Source: Microvenator marinus (GTDB lineage: Bacteria; Myxococcota_A; Bradymonadia; Bradymonadales; Bradymonadaceae). From it: 64,000 nt of DNA. The DNA lies in assembly GCF_007993755.1 (NCBI RefSeq), contig NZ_CP042467.1:3620001-3684000 (forward strand). The letters are read 5' to 3'. A program made the position numbers and the translations under genes. The notes beneath the pieces were generated by a model that saw nothing but the letters and a program-made list of their open reading frames with translations, had not been told where the DNA came from and did not search any database. Shown piece after piece: positions 18,801 to 25,623 of the stretch (position 1 is the first letter of the stretch; each line of letters starts with the position of its first letter).

Positions 18801-18947
18801 GTCGGGATCGGGGCTGAGGTCCAGCGCCCGCTTGCGACCGTGGTGATTGGTGGTTTGGTAACGAGTACCCTCTTGACCCTCGTGGTCCTCCCCACGCTTT
18901 ATGCGCGGTTCGGTCGACGCTCAGAAGAACCGCGGGCCGCCGAATGA
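15876..18947 (+). CDS. Heavy-metal-efflux RND transporter, CzcA/CusA family
   Basis: A 1023-residue inner membrane proton/metal antiporter with 12 transmembrane segments in the RND pattern (TM1, large periplasmic loop, TM2-6, second loop, TM8-12). The TM4 segment reads AIDFGLIVDGTIVVAE. That has the two Asp residues and the Glu characteristic of the HME class that exports divalent cations, rather than the drug-pump pattern. FGIAVMNGIVLLS and RFRPVLMTAFVAGIGFLPMAL are conserved TM10-11 regions. The ATG at 15876 (GAGGTG upstream) gives a normal N-terminus; a longer frame starts at 15801. The stop overlaps the regulator gene, placing pump and two-component system in one operon. The metal ion cannot be told. 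Confidence 0.92.
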   Translation: MWLLHRIIELSVRHRTFVLFGVLAFVFVGVWGVSQARFDAFPDLTNVQVQVLTASAGMASEEVELLVTLPIERELSGIPGVQELRSLSRTGISAVTVVFVDGTDIWHARQLVKERLDAAREAIPETAGTPAIGPPATGLGEVYQFTVASDRHTKYELYRIYERDIAPRLVAVDGVVEVNAWGGGTPQLDVNLDPYRLAARGMTAGEVAEGIQSALGLVTGGAMVDGPEQILVRAISNPTSPDEVEAIVLRVDDAGRPIYVRDVAEVVESGALTVGMGSADGRGEVLFAMAQLLTGADALSVVDDLRDRMETVKEALPDGVQVEVIYDRKKLVGSTLFTVGKSLAEGGLLVILVLLLMLGDVRSGLLVASVIPLSMLGAFLGLNLLGYSGNLMSLGAIDFGLIVDGTIVVAESIVALELVRREDLREKVIERTRSVAGPVLFAVGILILVYIPILTMTGVEGKLFRPMALTVLLALTTALILSFTYIPAAASILVRPKGHQQTWLTAKLESLYTPTLRAAMHRPFAAVSAALGVLAVSVVAAMTMGVEFVPQLQEGDIVVQTARVPSISAEQALEDVSRIERLLGEFPEVARVASRSGAPALATDPMGLEESDILVKLHPMSEWTTGRTQEELVQAMSERLEGEELGAELTFTQPIEMRFNELLEGITSDVGVKVFGPELGTLMAISQDVAAQLESVEGAADVSAPTIEGVPGLEARLQPDRIQVLGASTENILMLVAGVQRGTEIGSVQRGQFRDPIVMKTAWDAGVPISDMPIATRHGGGTSMGSIADVLNVTTPATIEREAGSRRFVVESNVRGRDLGSFVREAQDRVAQNVKLPDGYWLEWSGKYEQLRSAATRTAITVPIILFLILGVLYVAFRDWRSALLIFLNVPVAASGGIIALWSRGLPVSMSAIVGLIALFGIAVMNGIVLLSRTRELHQMMSAAEAATRSASERFRPVLMTAFVAGIGFLPMALQVGIGAEVQRPLATVVIGGLVTSTLLTLVVLPTLYARFGRRSEEPRAAE

Positions 18948-19012
18948 GTAGGCTCTCCCCAGCCCCGCTTGATGCTGTTATGCTCCGCGCCGACTCTTTG
19001 GATGGGCCGCCA

Positions 19013-19699
19013 ATGCTCGTGTTGATAGTGGAGGATGATGACCGCGTTGCGCAGTTCCTGCATCGCGGCTTGCGGGAGGAGGGGCATACCGTCGATCGCT
19101 GCGCCACAGGGGAAGATGCGCTGAGGCAAGGGCCGAGTCAGCCGTACGATATCGTACTCCTGGATTGGTCGCTTCCGGATACGGACGGCATCACGGTGTT
19201 GCGGCGCTGGAGAGAGGCCGGGATGACGGCGCCAGTGATCATGCTGACGGCCCGAAGCGGTGTGGATGCCACGGTGCTCGCGCTCGATGCGGGTGCCGAT
19301 GACTATATCGAAAAACCGTTCAGCTTTGAGGAACTCCTGGCGCGGATGCGGGCGCATGCGCGTCGAAACGATCAGACGGGCGAGTCGAATGCAGTGCATG
19401 TGGGCAACGCGACAGTGGACCTTAGAAAGCGCGTGGTGTTGCGCGACGGGCTTGAGCACGAGCTAACCTCCCGTGAATTTGACCTGCTCGACCTCTTTCT
19501 AAAGCATCGCGGTGAGGTGCTGAGCCGCAGCGCGATTTTGGATCGTGTCTGGGGTATGTCGCATGATCCGAACACGAATGTGGTGGACGTCTACGTGCGC
19601 TATCTGCGCTCAAAGCTGGATTCGGAGCAGAGTGAAGGGTCGGTGATCGAGACTGTGCGCGGTCGTGGTTACCGACTCCGCAATGGAGACGAAGCTTGA
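19013..19699 (+). CDS. OmpR-family response regulator of the metal-efflux operon
   Basis: About 228 residues: a receiver domain starting MLVLIVEDDD with the phospho-accepting Asp at about residue 51 (LLDWSLPD) and the conserved Lys in YIEKPF. A winged-helix DNA-binding domain follows (TSREFDLLDLFLKHRGEVLSR ... VVDVYVRYLRSKL ... TVRGRGYRL). An in-frame ATG at 18944 overlaps the pump stop and would add 23 residues not typical of the family; 19013 is preferred but 18944 is possible. It probably activates this operon in response to periplasmic metal, in the manner of CopR/CusR/CzcR. Confidence 0.9.
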   Translation: MLVLIVEDDDRVAQFLHRGLREEGHTVDRCATGEDALRQGPSQPYDIVLLDWSLPDTDGITVLRRWREAGMTAPVIMLTARSGVDATVLALDAGADDYIEKPFSFEELLARMRAHARRNDQTGESNAVHVGNATVDLRKRVVLRDGLEHELTSREFDLLDLFLKHRGEVLSRSAILDRVWGMSHDPNTNVVDVYVRYLRSKLDSEQSEGSVIETVRGRGYRLRNGDEA

Positions 19700-21090
19700 G
19701 TACTCTACCCACATTGCGCTCACTGATCGCGCGTCGGGTAGGGCTGGTCTTTGCCGTCTGCGTGGCCCTATTCACGTTGATCGTGAGTCTGGTCGTACAC
19801 CATCAGGTCCATGCCCAAACCGATGCAATGCTCTTGCAGCTCGCCGAGTCCGAGTCTCAGGGGGTCTTGGAGCAATTTGCGACAGGCGTGCATGTCCACG
19901 ACACTTCTTTGCGCTTGCCCTCGCTCAATTCGCCGGTGGTGGAGATGTCATCGGTGGCCTACGGCCTTGATCGCCACGTGATCGCAGCGACGTCCAATTT
20001 CCGGCAGCACGAGCTCCCCGAAGTCTGGACTCAAGGCCTTAAGCGCGGCGGTGACTTCAACGTCTTCAACGACCCGACCTCGGATCTCCGGGTGGCTGCG
20101 GTAGCGGCCCAGACGCCAGATGGGGCGATCCTTGTCTTTGCGATGGCGGTGCCACACGGTCTTATCGATGCGGCTGTGTATCGGACGATTCTGCTCATCG
20201 CTTTGCTCGCCCTCGGGATGTTGATTGCGATGTTGATCGCCTCGAACTGGGTGGCGCGGCAGATCGCGGAGGACCTGCAGGAGCTGAGCACGGTATGTGC
20301 CGAGTTCAAGGATGCGCCGGAGCAGCTCGAAGACTGGCTCGCGCGCTTTGATGGCTCGGCGCGGTCCACTTGCGAAACCGCCATGCTCGCGAAGACGGTG
20401 CGCGAGCTTTTGAGCCGACTGCAGCGCCTGGTCGATGTGCAGAATCGGTTTGTAGCGGAGGCGTCTCACGAGCTCCGGACTCCACTCACGGCGCTTCAGG
20501 GGCAGCTAGAACTTGCGCTTCGGCGTGAGAGGGATGCCGAGACCTACCGTGAGTTCATCGAGAACGCGCGTATCGATGCAAAGCGCCTGGCTGATCTTGC
20601 TGAACATCTTCTGGAGGCTGCGAGGGCGCGTATTGAGGAGTTGCGGCCCGAAGAGCTTGACCTGGGGGATGCCTTGCAGGCGTCCGTCTCGCGCAATGAG
20701 GCTATGCTTCGTGAGGCGGGAATCGATGTTGTGCTTGAGTCTGATGATTCCAGGGTTTGTGCGGATCCCATCGCGACCGCACGCGTCCTGGATAACTTGA
20801 TTGGAAACGCTGTGCGTCATAGTCGCGCGACCACCTTGCGATTAACGAGTAAGGGCGGCGTCCTGAACATCGAAGATGACGGCCGTGGTTTGCCGGAGAT
20901 CGTGCGCCAAAACTTATTCGTTCCTTTTGCTCAGCGAAAAGGGGATGGGCATGGACTAGGTCTCTTCATTGCAGCGAGGCTGATGGAGAAACAACATGGC
21001 CGTCTTGAGTTGGTTGAGGGGGATGGAACGCGATGGCGCTGCACCTTCGATCAGAAATGCGCGGATGATCACAAGCCGCAAGCCAGCTAG
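19696..21090 (+). CDS. Sensor histidine kinase of the metal-efflux operon
   Basis: A 464-residue membrane kinase. TM1 (about 15-35) and TM2 (about 163-185) flank a periplasmic sensor domain of about 125 residues containing several His and Asp. A HAMP-like segment follows. The HisKA domain has the phospho-accepting His258 in EASHELRTPLTAL. The HATPase domain has NLIGNAVRHS, EDDGRGLP and HGLGLFIAARLMEKQHG. It starts at a TTG that overlaps the regulator's TGA, so regulator and kinase are coupled. The architecture matches CusS/CzcS-like kinases; the metal specificity is not readable. The cytochrome b561 gene ends 6 bp away on the other strand. Confidence 0.9.
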   Translation: MSTLPTLRSLIARRVGLVFAVCVALFTLIVSLVVHHQVHAQTDAMLLQLAESESQGVLEQFATGVHVHDTSLRLPSLNSPVVEMSSVAYGLDRHVIAATSNFRQHELPEVWTQGLKRGGDFNVFNDPTSDLRVAAVAAQTPDGAILVFAMAVPHGLIDAAVYRTILLIALLALGMLIAMLIASNWVARQIAEDLQELSTVCAEFKDAPEQLEDWLARFDGSARSTCETAMLAKTVRELLSRLQRLVDVQNRFVAEASHELRTPLTALQGQLELALRRERDAETYREFIENARIDAKRLADLAEHLLEAARARIEELRPEELDLGDALQASVSRNEAMLREAGIDVVLESDDSRVCADPIATARVLDNLIGNAVRHSRATTLRLTSKGGVLNIEDDGRGLPEIVRQNLFVPFAQRKGDGHGLGLFIAARLMEKQHGRLELVEGDGTRWRCTFDQKCADDHKPQAS

Positions 21091-21096
21091 GGGCCA

Positions 21097-21708
21097 TCAA
21101 GACTTCTGGCCGCCGTGAATCATGCGCGAGACAAGCCCGTGTTCGCCACGAAGCTCCGTGACGAACACGCCCGCGATATGCAGGGCGACAAATCCGACAA
21201 AGCCCCAGAGGAAGAACTCATGGCCGTCTTTTAGAAGGCCTGAGAGCTCTTTAGAGAGCCCCAATTCCGTTTTGAAGCGTAGAAGCAGCCCTGAGACGAC
21301 CATGAAGGCAACAACGCCGTAGAAGGCTAGGTAGAGCCCTTTGACGGCAATCGCGTGTTTGTCGCGGCTCGCGATGGCATCCTTGAGGTCCTGGAGGGTG
21401 TGGGTTTGGCCGGACATGAAGGCGAGCACCACGCGCATCAGGAGGAGGGCTGCGAGGGCAAAGCCAAAGAGGTAGTGGTTTTCCCACATGGGAGTGCGAA
21501 TCGCGATCGCGATTTCGCGTGCGAGCTCGGGTGTGACCGCGACGCCAGCCTCGGCCGTCTTGGACTCGATGGTTGCCGCCATGGGGCGCCAGCTCATGTA
21601 GGACTTGCGCAGGAGTCCCGTGGCAAGGAGGCCGAAGATCGCGATCGAGTTTGCCCAGTGCCAAATTCTGAGGGCGCCACTCTTGGGTTTTTGGAATGTA
21701 TCCGCCAT
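21097..21708 (-). CDS. Cytochrome b561-type membrane protein
   Basis: A 203-residue protein with four predicted transmembrane helices. The heme-ligand region RIWHWANSIAIFGLLATG lies in TM1, with histidines in ENHYLFGFALA and in DGHEFFLWGFVGFVALHIAG. This is the prokaryotic cytochrome b561 / YdhU-like two-heme b fold that moves electrons between quinol and a periplasmic partner. The ATG at 21708 has GAGG at good spacing. It is convergent with the kinase gene and divergent from an outer membrane protein gene. Its electron-transfer partner is not encoded next to it. Confidence 0.85.
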   Translation of the reverse strand: MADTFQKPKSGALRIWHWANSIAIFGLLATGLLRKSYMSWRPMAATIESKTAEAGVAVTPELAREIAIAIRTPMWENHYLFGFALAALLLMRVVLAFMSGQTHTLQDLKDAIASRDKHAIAVKGLYLAFYGVVAFMVVSGLLLRFKTELGLSKELSGLLKDGHEFFLWGFVGFVALHIAGVFVTELRGEHGLVSRMIHGGQKS

Positions 21709-21906
21709 GAAGAACCTCGTTGTGGGGCCTTGTACAGGGTAAGTTAGTACCCAGCGTCACAAAGTATACTCCAACATGGGCAGAAGTAGGTGATCGAAAT
21801 CATCAACGTCGGAGTTTCAATCAGTTATCATGTAACGAATTCTTTCCATGGGCATCTTCTTGAGTGGATATTGTTTGTGTGCCCTAATATTTTCTTCGAG
21901 AAGACA

Positions 21907-22719
21907 ATGCGAAACCTATCTTGGATTCCCCTCACTTTCATGCTCCTCGCCCCTGTCTCAGCCCTCGCGGCAGACGGGCCCGAGCTTCGAACGCGGATCG
22001 AAGTCGGATTCCTCGACCCGATGTATCACACCGTGCAATTTGGCAGTGACGGCACCAATATCGACTATGTCGACGAGGGCGGACAAGACGTGCTCTTTCC
22101 CTTTGTGCGACCGTCCGTCGAGGCACTCTTTGGCCGTCATCGCGTAGGTTTTGTCTACCAACCGATCAACCTTGAAGGTGAGGTTGTGACACGCCGGGAC
22201 TGGCTGATAGACGGGTTGGTCTTCCCTGAAGGCACGCCCGTGGATACGCGGTACAGCTTTCCGTTTTGGCGCGTGAGCTACGGCTACGATGTCCTGTCGG
22301 ATCCCGAGGCCGAACTCGAGCTCGGTGCGTCCCTGCAGCTGCGCGATGCGACCATCACGTTCACCTCAGCGGACGGTAGCCTCCGGCGCTCGGAGCGCGA
22401 CGTGGGTCCAGTCCCAATTCTACGCGCACGCCTGAGACTTCCGGTCACGGAGAGCACGTGGTTTGAGACCGAAGTCGATGGATTCTATGCCCCGATCAAG
22501 TACATCAACGGCGGTGATTCCGACGTCGTCGGCGCGATCGTGGATTTCAACGTGCGCTACGGCTTCCAACTCACCGAAGACTACGACGCGTTCTTGAACT
22601 TCCGCTATTTGGGAGGCGGTGCTGAGGGAACCAGCGATAGTGAGTTCGGTGACGGCTTCACCAAAAACTGGCTGCATTTCGCCACCGTATCGCTCGGCTT
22701 CACCTATGATGTCCTCTAG
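21907..22719 (+). CDS. Putative outer membrane beta-barrel protein
   Basis: About 270 residues from ATG 21907, which begins a clear Sec signal (MRNLSWIPLTFMLLAPVSALA). The mature part alternates hydrophobic and polar residues through about ten beta strands with aromatic girdle residues and ends in FATVSLGFTYDVL, with an aromatic residue near the end as in outer membrane barrels. The upstream extension to 21790 is probably untranslated. No specific porin family was recognised. The 198-bp gap to the divergent cytochrome gene must hold both promoters. Confidence 0.72.
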   Translation: MRNLSWIPLTFMLLAPVSALAADGPELRTRIEVGFLDPMYHTVQFGSDGTNIDYVDEGGQDVLFPFVRPSVEALFGRHRVGFVYQPINLEGEVVTRRDWLIDGLVFPEGTPVDTRYSFPFWRVSYGYDVLSDPEAELELGASLQLRDATITFTSADGSLRRSERDVGPVPILRARLRLPVTESTWFETEVDGFYAPIKYINGGDSDVVGAIVDFNVRYGFQLTEDYDAFLNFRYLGGGAEGTSDSEFGDGFTKNWLHFATVSLGFTYDVL

Positions 22720-22733
22720 TGTAAAACGCATGA

Positions 22734-23138
22734 ATGTTCGACCATATCTCAATTGGCGTCTCGAATCTTGAGCGCTCAGCAGCCTTCTACGAGGCTGTCT
22801 TGGGGGCTCTTGGCTACGTTGTATTATCGGGTAATGCTCGGTCTCAGGTCTACGGACCGGCTGGTTTCAAGGGCGAGGCTCCTTTTGCCATTATCTCCCA
22901 CGAAGGTGTCACCATTTCGCCAGGACTTCATTTCGCTTTTGCGTGTGGAAGTCGGGCGGATGTGGGTGCGTTCTACGAGGCTGCGATGAGCCACGGCGGT
23001 ACCGACGACGGTCCGCCGGGAATTCGTGAAAACTATAACCCCGGATACTACGCGGCCTTTGTTTTGGATCCCGACGGCTATCGGCTCGAGGCGGTCTTCC
23101 ACGAAGAGGTCACCCAACCCTTTCAATCCCCGATCTAA
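22734..23138 (+). CDS. VOC (glyoxalase/bleomycin-resistance) superfamily protein
   Basis: A 134-residue protein with the vicinal-oxygen-chelate pattern: DHISIGVSNLERSAAFYEAVLGALGY at the start and a second half with FHFAFACGSRADVGAFYEAA-type repeats, ending in YYAAFVLDPDGYRLEAVFHE. His3 and the Glu of the final motif are likely metal ligands. It could be a lyase, dioxygenase or thiol-transferase-like protein; the substrate is unknown. The stop codon lies right at the left arm of a 15-bp inverted repeat. Confidence 0.85.
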   Translation: MFDHISIGVSNLERSAAFYEAVLGALGYVVLSGNARSQVYGPAGFKGEAPFAIISHEGVTISPGLHFAFACGSRADVGAFYEAAMSHGGTDDGPPGIRENYNPGYYAAFVLDPDGYRLEAVFHEEVTQPFQSPI

Positions 23139-23211
23139 ATGGTTATAAGTAGTATTTGTGTATCAACATACAATCCATGTGTGTTGTTGGAGTAAAACTA
23201 CTTATAACCAT
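23139..23211. repeat. 73-bp element bounded by perfect 15-bp inverted repeats
   Basis: ATGGTTATAAGTAGT (23139-23153) recurs as its exact reverse complement ACTACTTATAACCAT (23197-23211), with a 43-bp spacer. The right arm ends within the ATG (23210) of the following gene, and the left arm starts just after the previous stop. It could be a two-site operator, a long-loop hairpin masking the start codon, or terminal repeats of a tiny mobile remnant. No clear target-site duplication flanks it. Confidence 0.7.
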
Positions 23212-24223
23212 GTTAGAACTTCTACCTGCATCGACTCAAACTCTATACGCGCAGCTTCTTGATGAAGTGCTGGGGGCCGCATATTCGGCCAGGGGCATTT
23301 CATTCATTACACGTCGCGTAAAATCCGGGGTGTACTGGTACATGCAGTACACGATAGGGTCTTCACAACGCTCATTTTACCTTGGGCCAGATGACGCACC
23401 ACTCCGGGAGCGCATCGCAGCAACTCGGGCAATGTGGGAGGCGGATGCACCCTCGGCCAAGGAGCGCGCACGGCTTGTGGCGATGCTCACGGCCGGGGGG
23501 GCCGTCGGGTTGCCTGCCTCTCACTCGCGTGTCTTGGAGGCTCTGGAACAGGCGGGTGTGTTCATGGTCGGCGGTGTGTTGATTGGCTCGCATTCCTACG
23601 CCCTTATGGCTAACGCACTAGGAGTAAGGTGGCCGGTTGACCTCGCGCACGATAACGCGTTCCATGTCGCCATTCCCGACAAGAAGGTGGACCTCGAAGT
23701 GGCCTTGAGTGAGGCAGACAAAGGTTTCTTTGCAGTGCCAGCCTTGAATCCGCGTGAGCCCTCCACAACTTTTAAGATTCGCGGTTCGGAGCTTTCGGTA
23801 AGCCTCTTGACGCCGATGCATGGGAAGACGGACTCGCGTGCAAAGAAGATTTTTTCCCTAAACGCGATGGCAAGTCCCATGCGGTTCTTGGACTTCATTT
23901 TGGAGGATACCCAGCCCGCTGTTTTGCCATACCGACACGGCGTGTTGGTCAACATACCTTCACCGGCCCGGTTCGCGCTCCACAAGCTCGTGGTATCTCA
24001 GCGAAGGCCGGCCGCATTCGCGGTGAAAGCCAGAAAAGACATCCTACAGGCTCAAGAAGTCTTGGGTTTGCTCGCCGAAGAAAGACCGGGAGACATCCTT
24101 TTGGCTATGGAAGCAGTGCAGAAGATGCCGTCTAAATTTAGGGCTCAGCTCAATCAGGGAATGTCTCAGCTGGACGCGAAAATCTTAGAGAAGCTGTCGG
24201 GTTACATGGAACCCTTGCCTTAG
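23210..24223 (+). CDS. GSU2403-like nucleotidyltransferase-fold protein
   Basis: About 337 residues. The pattern of an N-terminal helix (STQTLYAQLLDEVL), SGVYWYMQYTIG, then FMVGGVLIGSHSYALMANALG and later VDLEVAL and SPARFALHKLVVSQRR matches the conserved GSU2403-family proteins assigned to a nucleotidyltransferase fold (NTP_transf_8). The GG and the later acidic pair would be the catalytic region; activity is unproved. A start at ATG 23210 lies inside the right arm of the inverted repeat and lacks a good ribosome-binding site. A TTG at 23156 is the alternative. Related folds act as toxins or RNA-modifying enzymes, but no partner gene is obvious. Confidence 0.72.
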   Translation: MLELLPASTQTLYAQLLDEVLGAAYSARGISFITRRVKSGVYWYMQYTIGSSQRSFYLGPDDAPLRERIAATRAMWEADAPSAKERARLVAMLTAGGAVGLPASHSRVLEALEQAGVFMVGGVLIGSHSYALMANALGVRWPVDLAHDNAFHVAIPDKKVDLEVALSEADKGFFAVPALNPREPSTTFKIRGSELSVSLLTPMHGKTDSRAKKIFSLNAMASPMRFLDFILEDTQPAVLPYRHGVLVNIPSPARFALHKLVVSQRRPAAFAVKARKDILQAQEVLGLLAEERPGDILLAMEAVQKMPSKFRAQLNQGMSQLDAKILEKLSGYMEPLP

Positions 24224-24357
24224 AAACCGACTTCTGGTCTCTTGAGTCATCGCTCAAGGGAACGAACATGAGTAAATGTGCGGGCCAATTGACTTGAAGG
24301 GCACTGGAGATCATACTCTGGCATCTCAACGAGCATGCATTAACGAGAGAGGTGGAT

Positions 24358-25617
24358 ATGAATTGGTCGAAGTTTGTTGTGGCCAGCGCGGCGGTATGGG
24401 CTTTCGGTTGTGGGTCGGATTCAGATGATGGCGGGCGCGTCAATAACCCTCAAGAAAACAACGGGTCTTCAGACTTCACACAAGTATGGAGCTACGGGTT
24501 TGATTTTGAATTTGTCACGTCACGCGTCGTCGCCGTGGAGAATGGACTGGTCTTGGCCGGAAATGTGGGGCCAACGATACGTGTGATTCGGCTCAACAGC
24601 TCCTACGAGCCACTCTGGGCCCAAGATATCACCGGCACGAGTTATCTCTCGGATCTTGACGTCGACTCCGAGGGGCGAATCGTCATGGTAGCGCAGGCGG
24701 GCGCGGACCCCGGATTCATTATCAGACTCAACTCGGATGGCTCACTCGACAGGTCGGTTTCCGCTGCCGGCGGCTACTTCCAAGATTTGGCCATGTTGGA
24801 CGACGGTGGGTTCATGCTCAACGACGGTGTGCGCCTGGATACGAACCTCGAGGTAGTTTCTCGCGGCACGGCCAGTGGCGATAGGGTGGTCAAGACCAGC
24901 GATGGCTATGCATTCTTGAGCGCACGAGATTTGGCCCTCATGGGTCGAAGTTCAGGTGTTCTGGTGCGCAAGGCAGACGAGGATGCAAACCTTGTCTGGC
25001 AGTCCTTCTCGAGTCCTTCACCTGCGAACTATACCGCTGTGGGTATCCGAGAGATGCCTGACGGGTCCATCATGGCAGCTGCCTCGGGTGATACGAATGC
25101 TGGGCACACCTTGGTGGTAGCGGTTTTTGAGGCGGACGGCACGCACCGTACCACGGTTCAGCCAACATTTAGCACGCTGGACCAGAACGGCTACTCCGTT
25201 CCTTTGCAGTTTGGGTCGGGCATCGCCTTCTTGCCGGATGGTCAAAACACCTACGCGAGCTTTGTGGCTAATAGTGGAGGTTTAGGCTCAGACGTGCGTA
25301 CTCAGATAACCGCGAGGCTTGGGGCCGATGGCAACGTCACGGGCGCCCTCTTCAACGGCGGCGGCCTTGCAAAACACGGCTCATCCTTGGTCGTGGCTCA
25401 TATGAACAACCTGATTTCCACCAACACCATGGAATCAGAATGTATCCAATCGCCTGCGGTAGGCGGCGGTGTGATTGAGTCGCAGACTGAGTTTAAGGGT
25501 ATCGATGAAATCAATGGTAATCCGCGGAATTACGAAATTGTTGAGCACACCGTGACCGTTTCGCCTTCCCCTGAGGTCGTTTTATCCACAACGTGTCCAA
25601 GTGAGCCGGACGCCTAG
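24358..25617 (+). CDS. Propeller-like secreted lipoprotein
   Basis: A 419-residue protein. ATG 24358 follows GAGAGAGG. The short signal ends in AFGC (lipobox, Cys about 18) and an Asp/Asn-rich linker follows. The body repeats a motif of the type VDSEGRIVMVAQAG / LDDGGFMLND / LPDGQNTYASF at 45-60-residue intervals, like beta-propeller or delta-60-type repeat proteins. No catalytic residues are apparent. It ends 6 bp from the end of a convergent gene encoding a similar type of protein, and the pair may be related by ancient duplication. Confidence 0.72.
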   Translation: MNWSKFVVASAAVWAFGCGSDSDDGGRVNNPQENNGSSDFTQVWSYGFDFEFVTSRVVAVENGLVLAGNVGPTIRVIRLNSSYEPLWAQDITGTSYLSDLDVDSEGRIVMVAQAGADPGFIIRLNSDGSLDRSVSAAGGYFQDLAMLDDGGFMLNDGVRLDTNLEVVSRGTASGDRVVKTSDGYAFLSARDLALMGRSSGVLVRKADEDANLVWQSFSSPSPANYTAVGIREMPDGSIMAAASGDTNAGHTLVVAVFEADGTHRTTVQPTFSTLDQNGYSVPLQFGSGIAFLPDGQNTYASFVANSGGLGSDVRTQITARLGADGNVTGALFNGGGLAKHGSSLVVAHMNNLISTNTMESECIQSPAVGGGVIESQTEFKGIDEINGNPRNYEIVEHTVTVSPSPEVVLSTTCPSEPDA

Positions 25618-25623
25618 ACTCTA

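Noticed and set aside
23139-23211. Inverted repeats as ends of a complete insertion sequence
   Set aside because: The interval is only 73 bp, has no transposase and no obvious target duplication; kept as regulatory or remnant repeat instead.
24241-24258. CTTGAG/CTCAAG hairpin as terminator of the nucleotidyltransferase gene
   Set aside because: The stem is short and is followed by GGGAACG rather than a T run.
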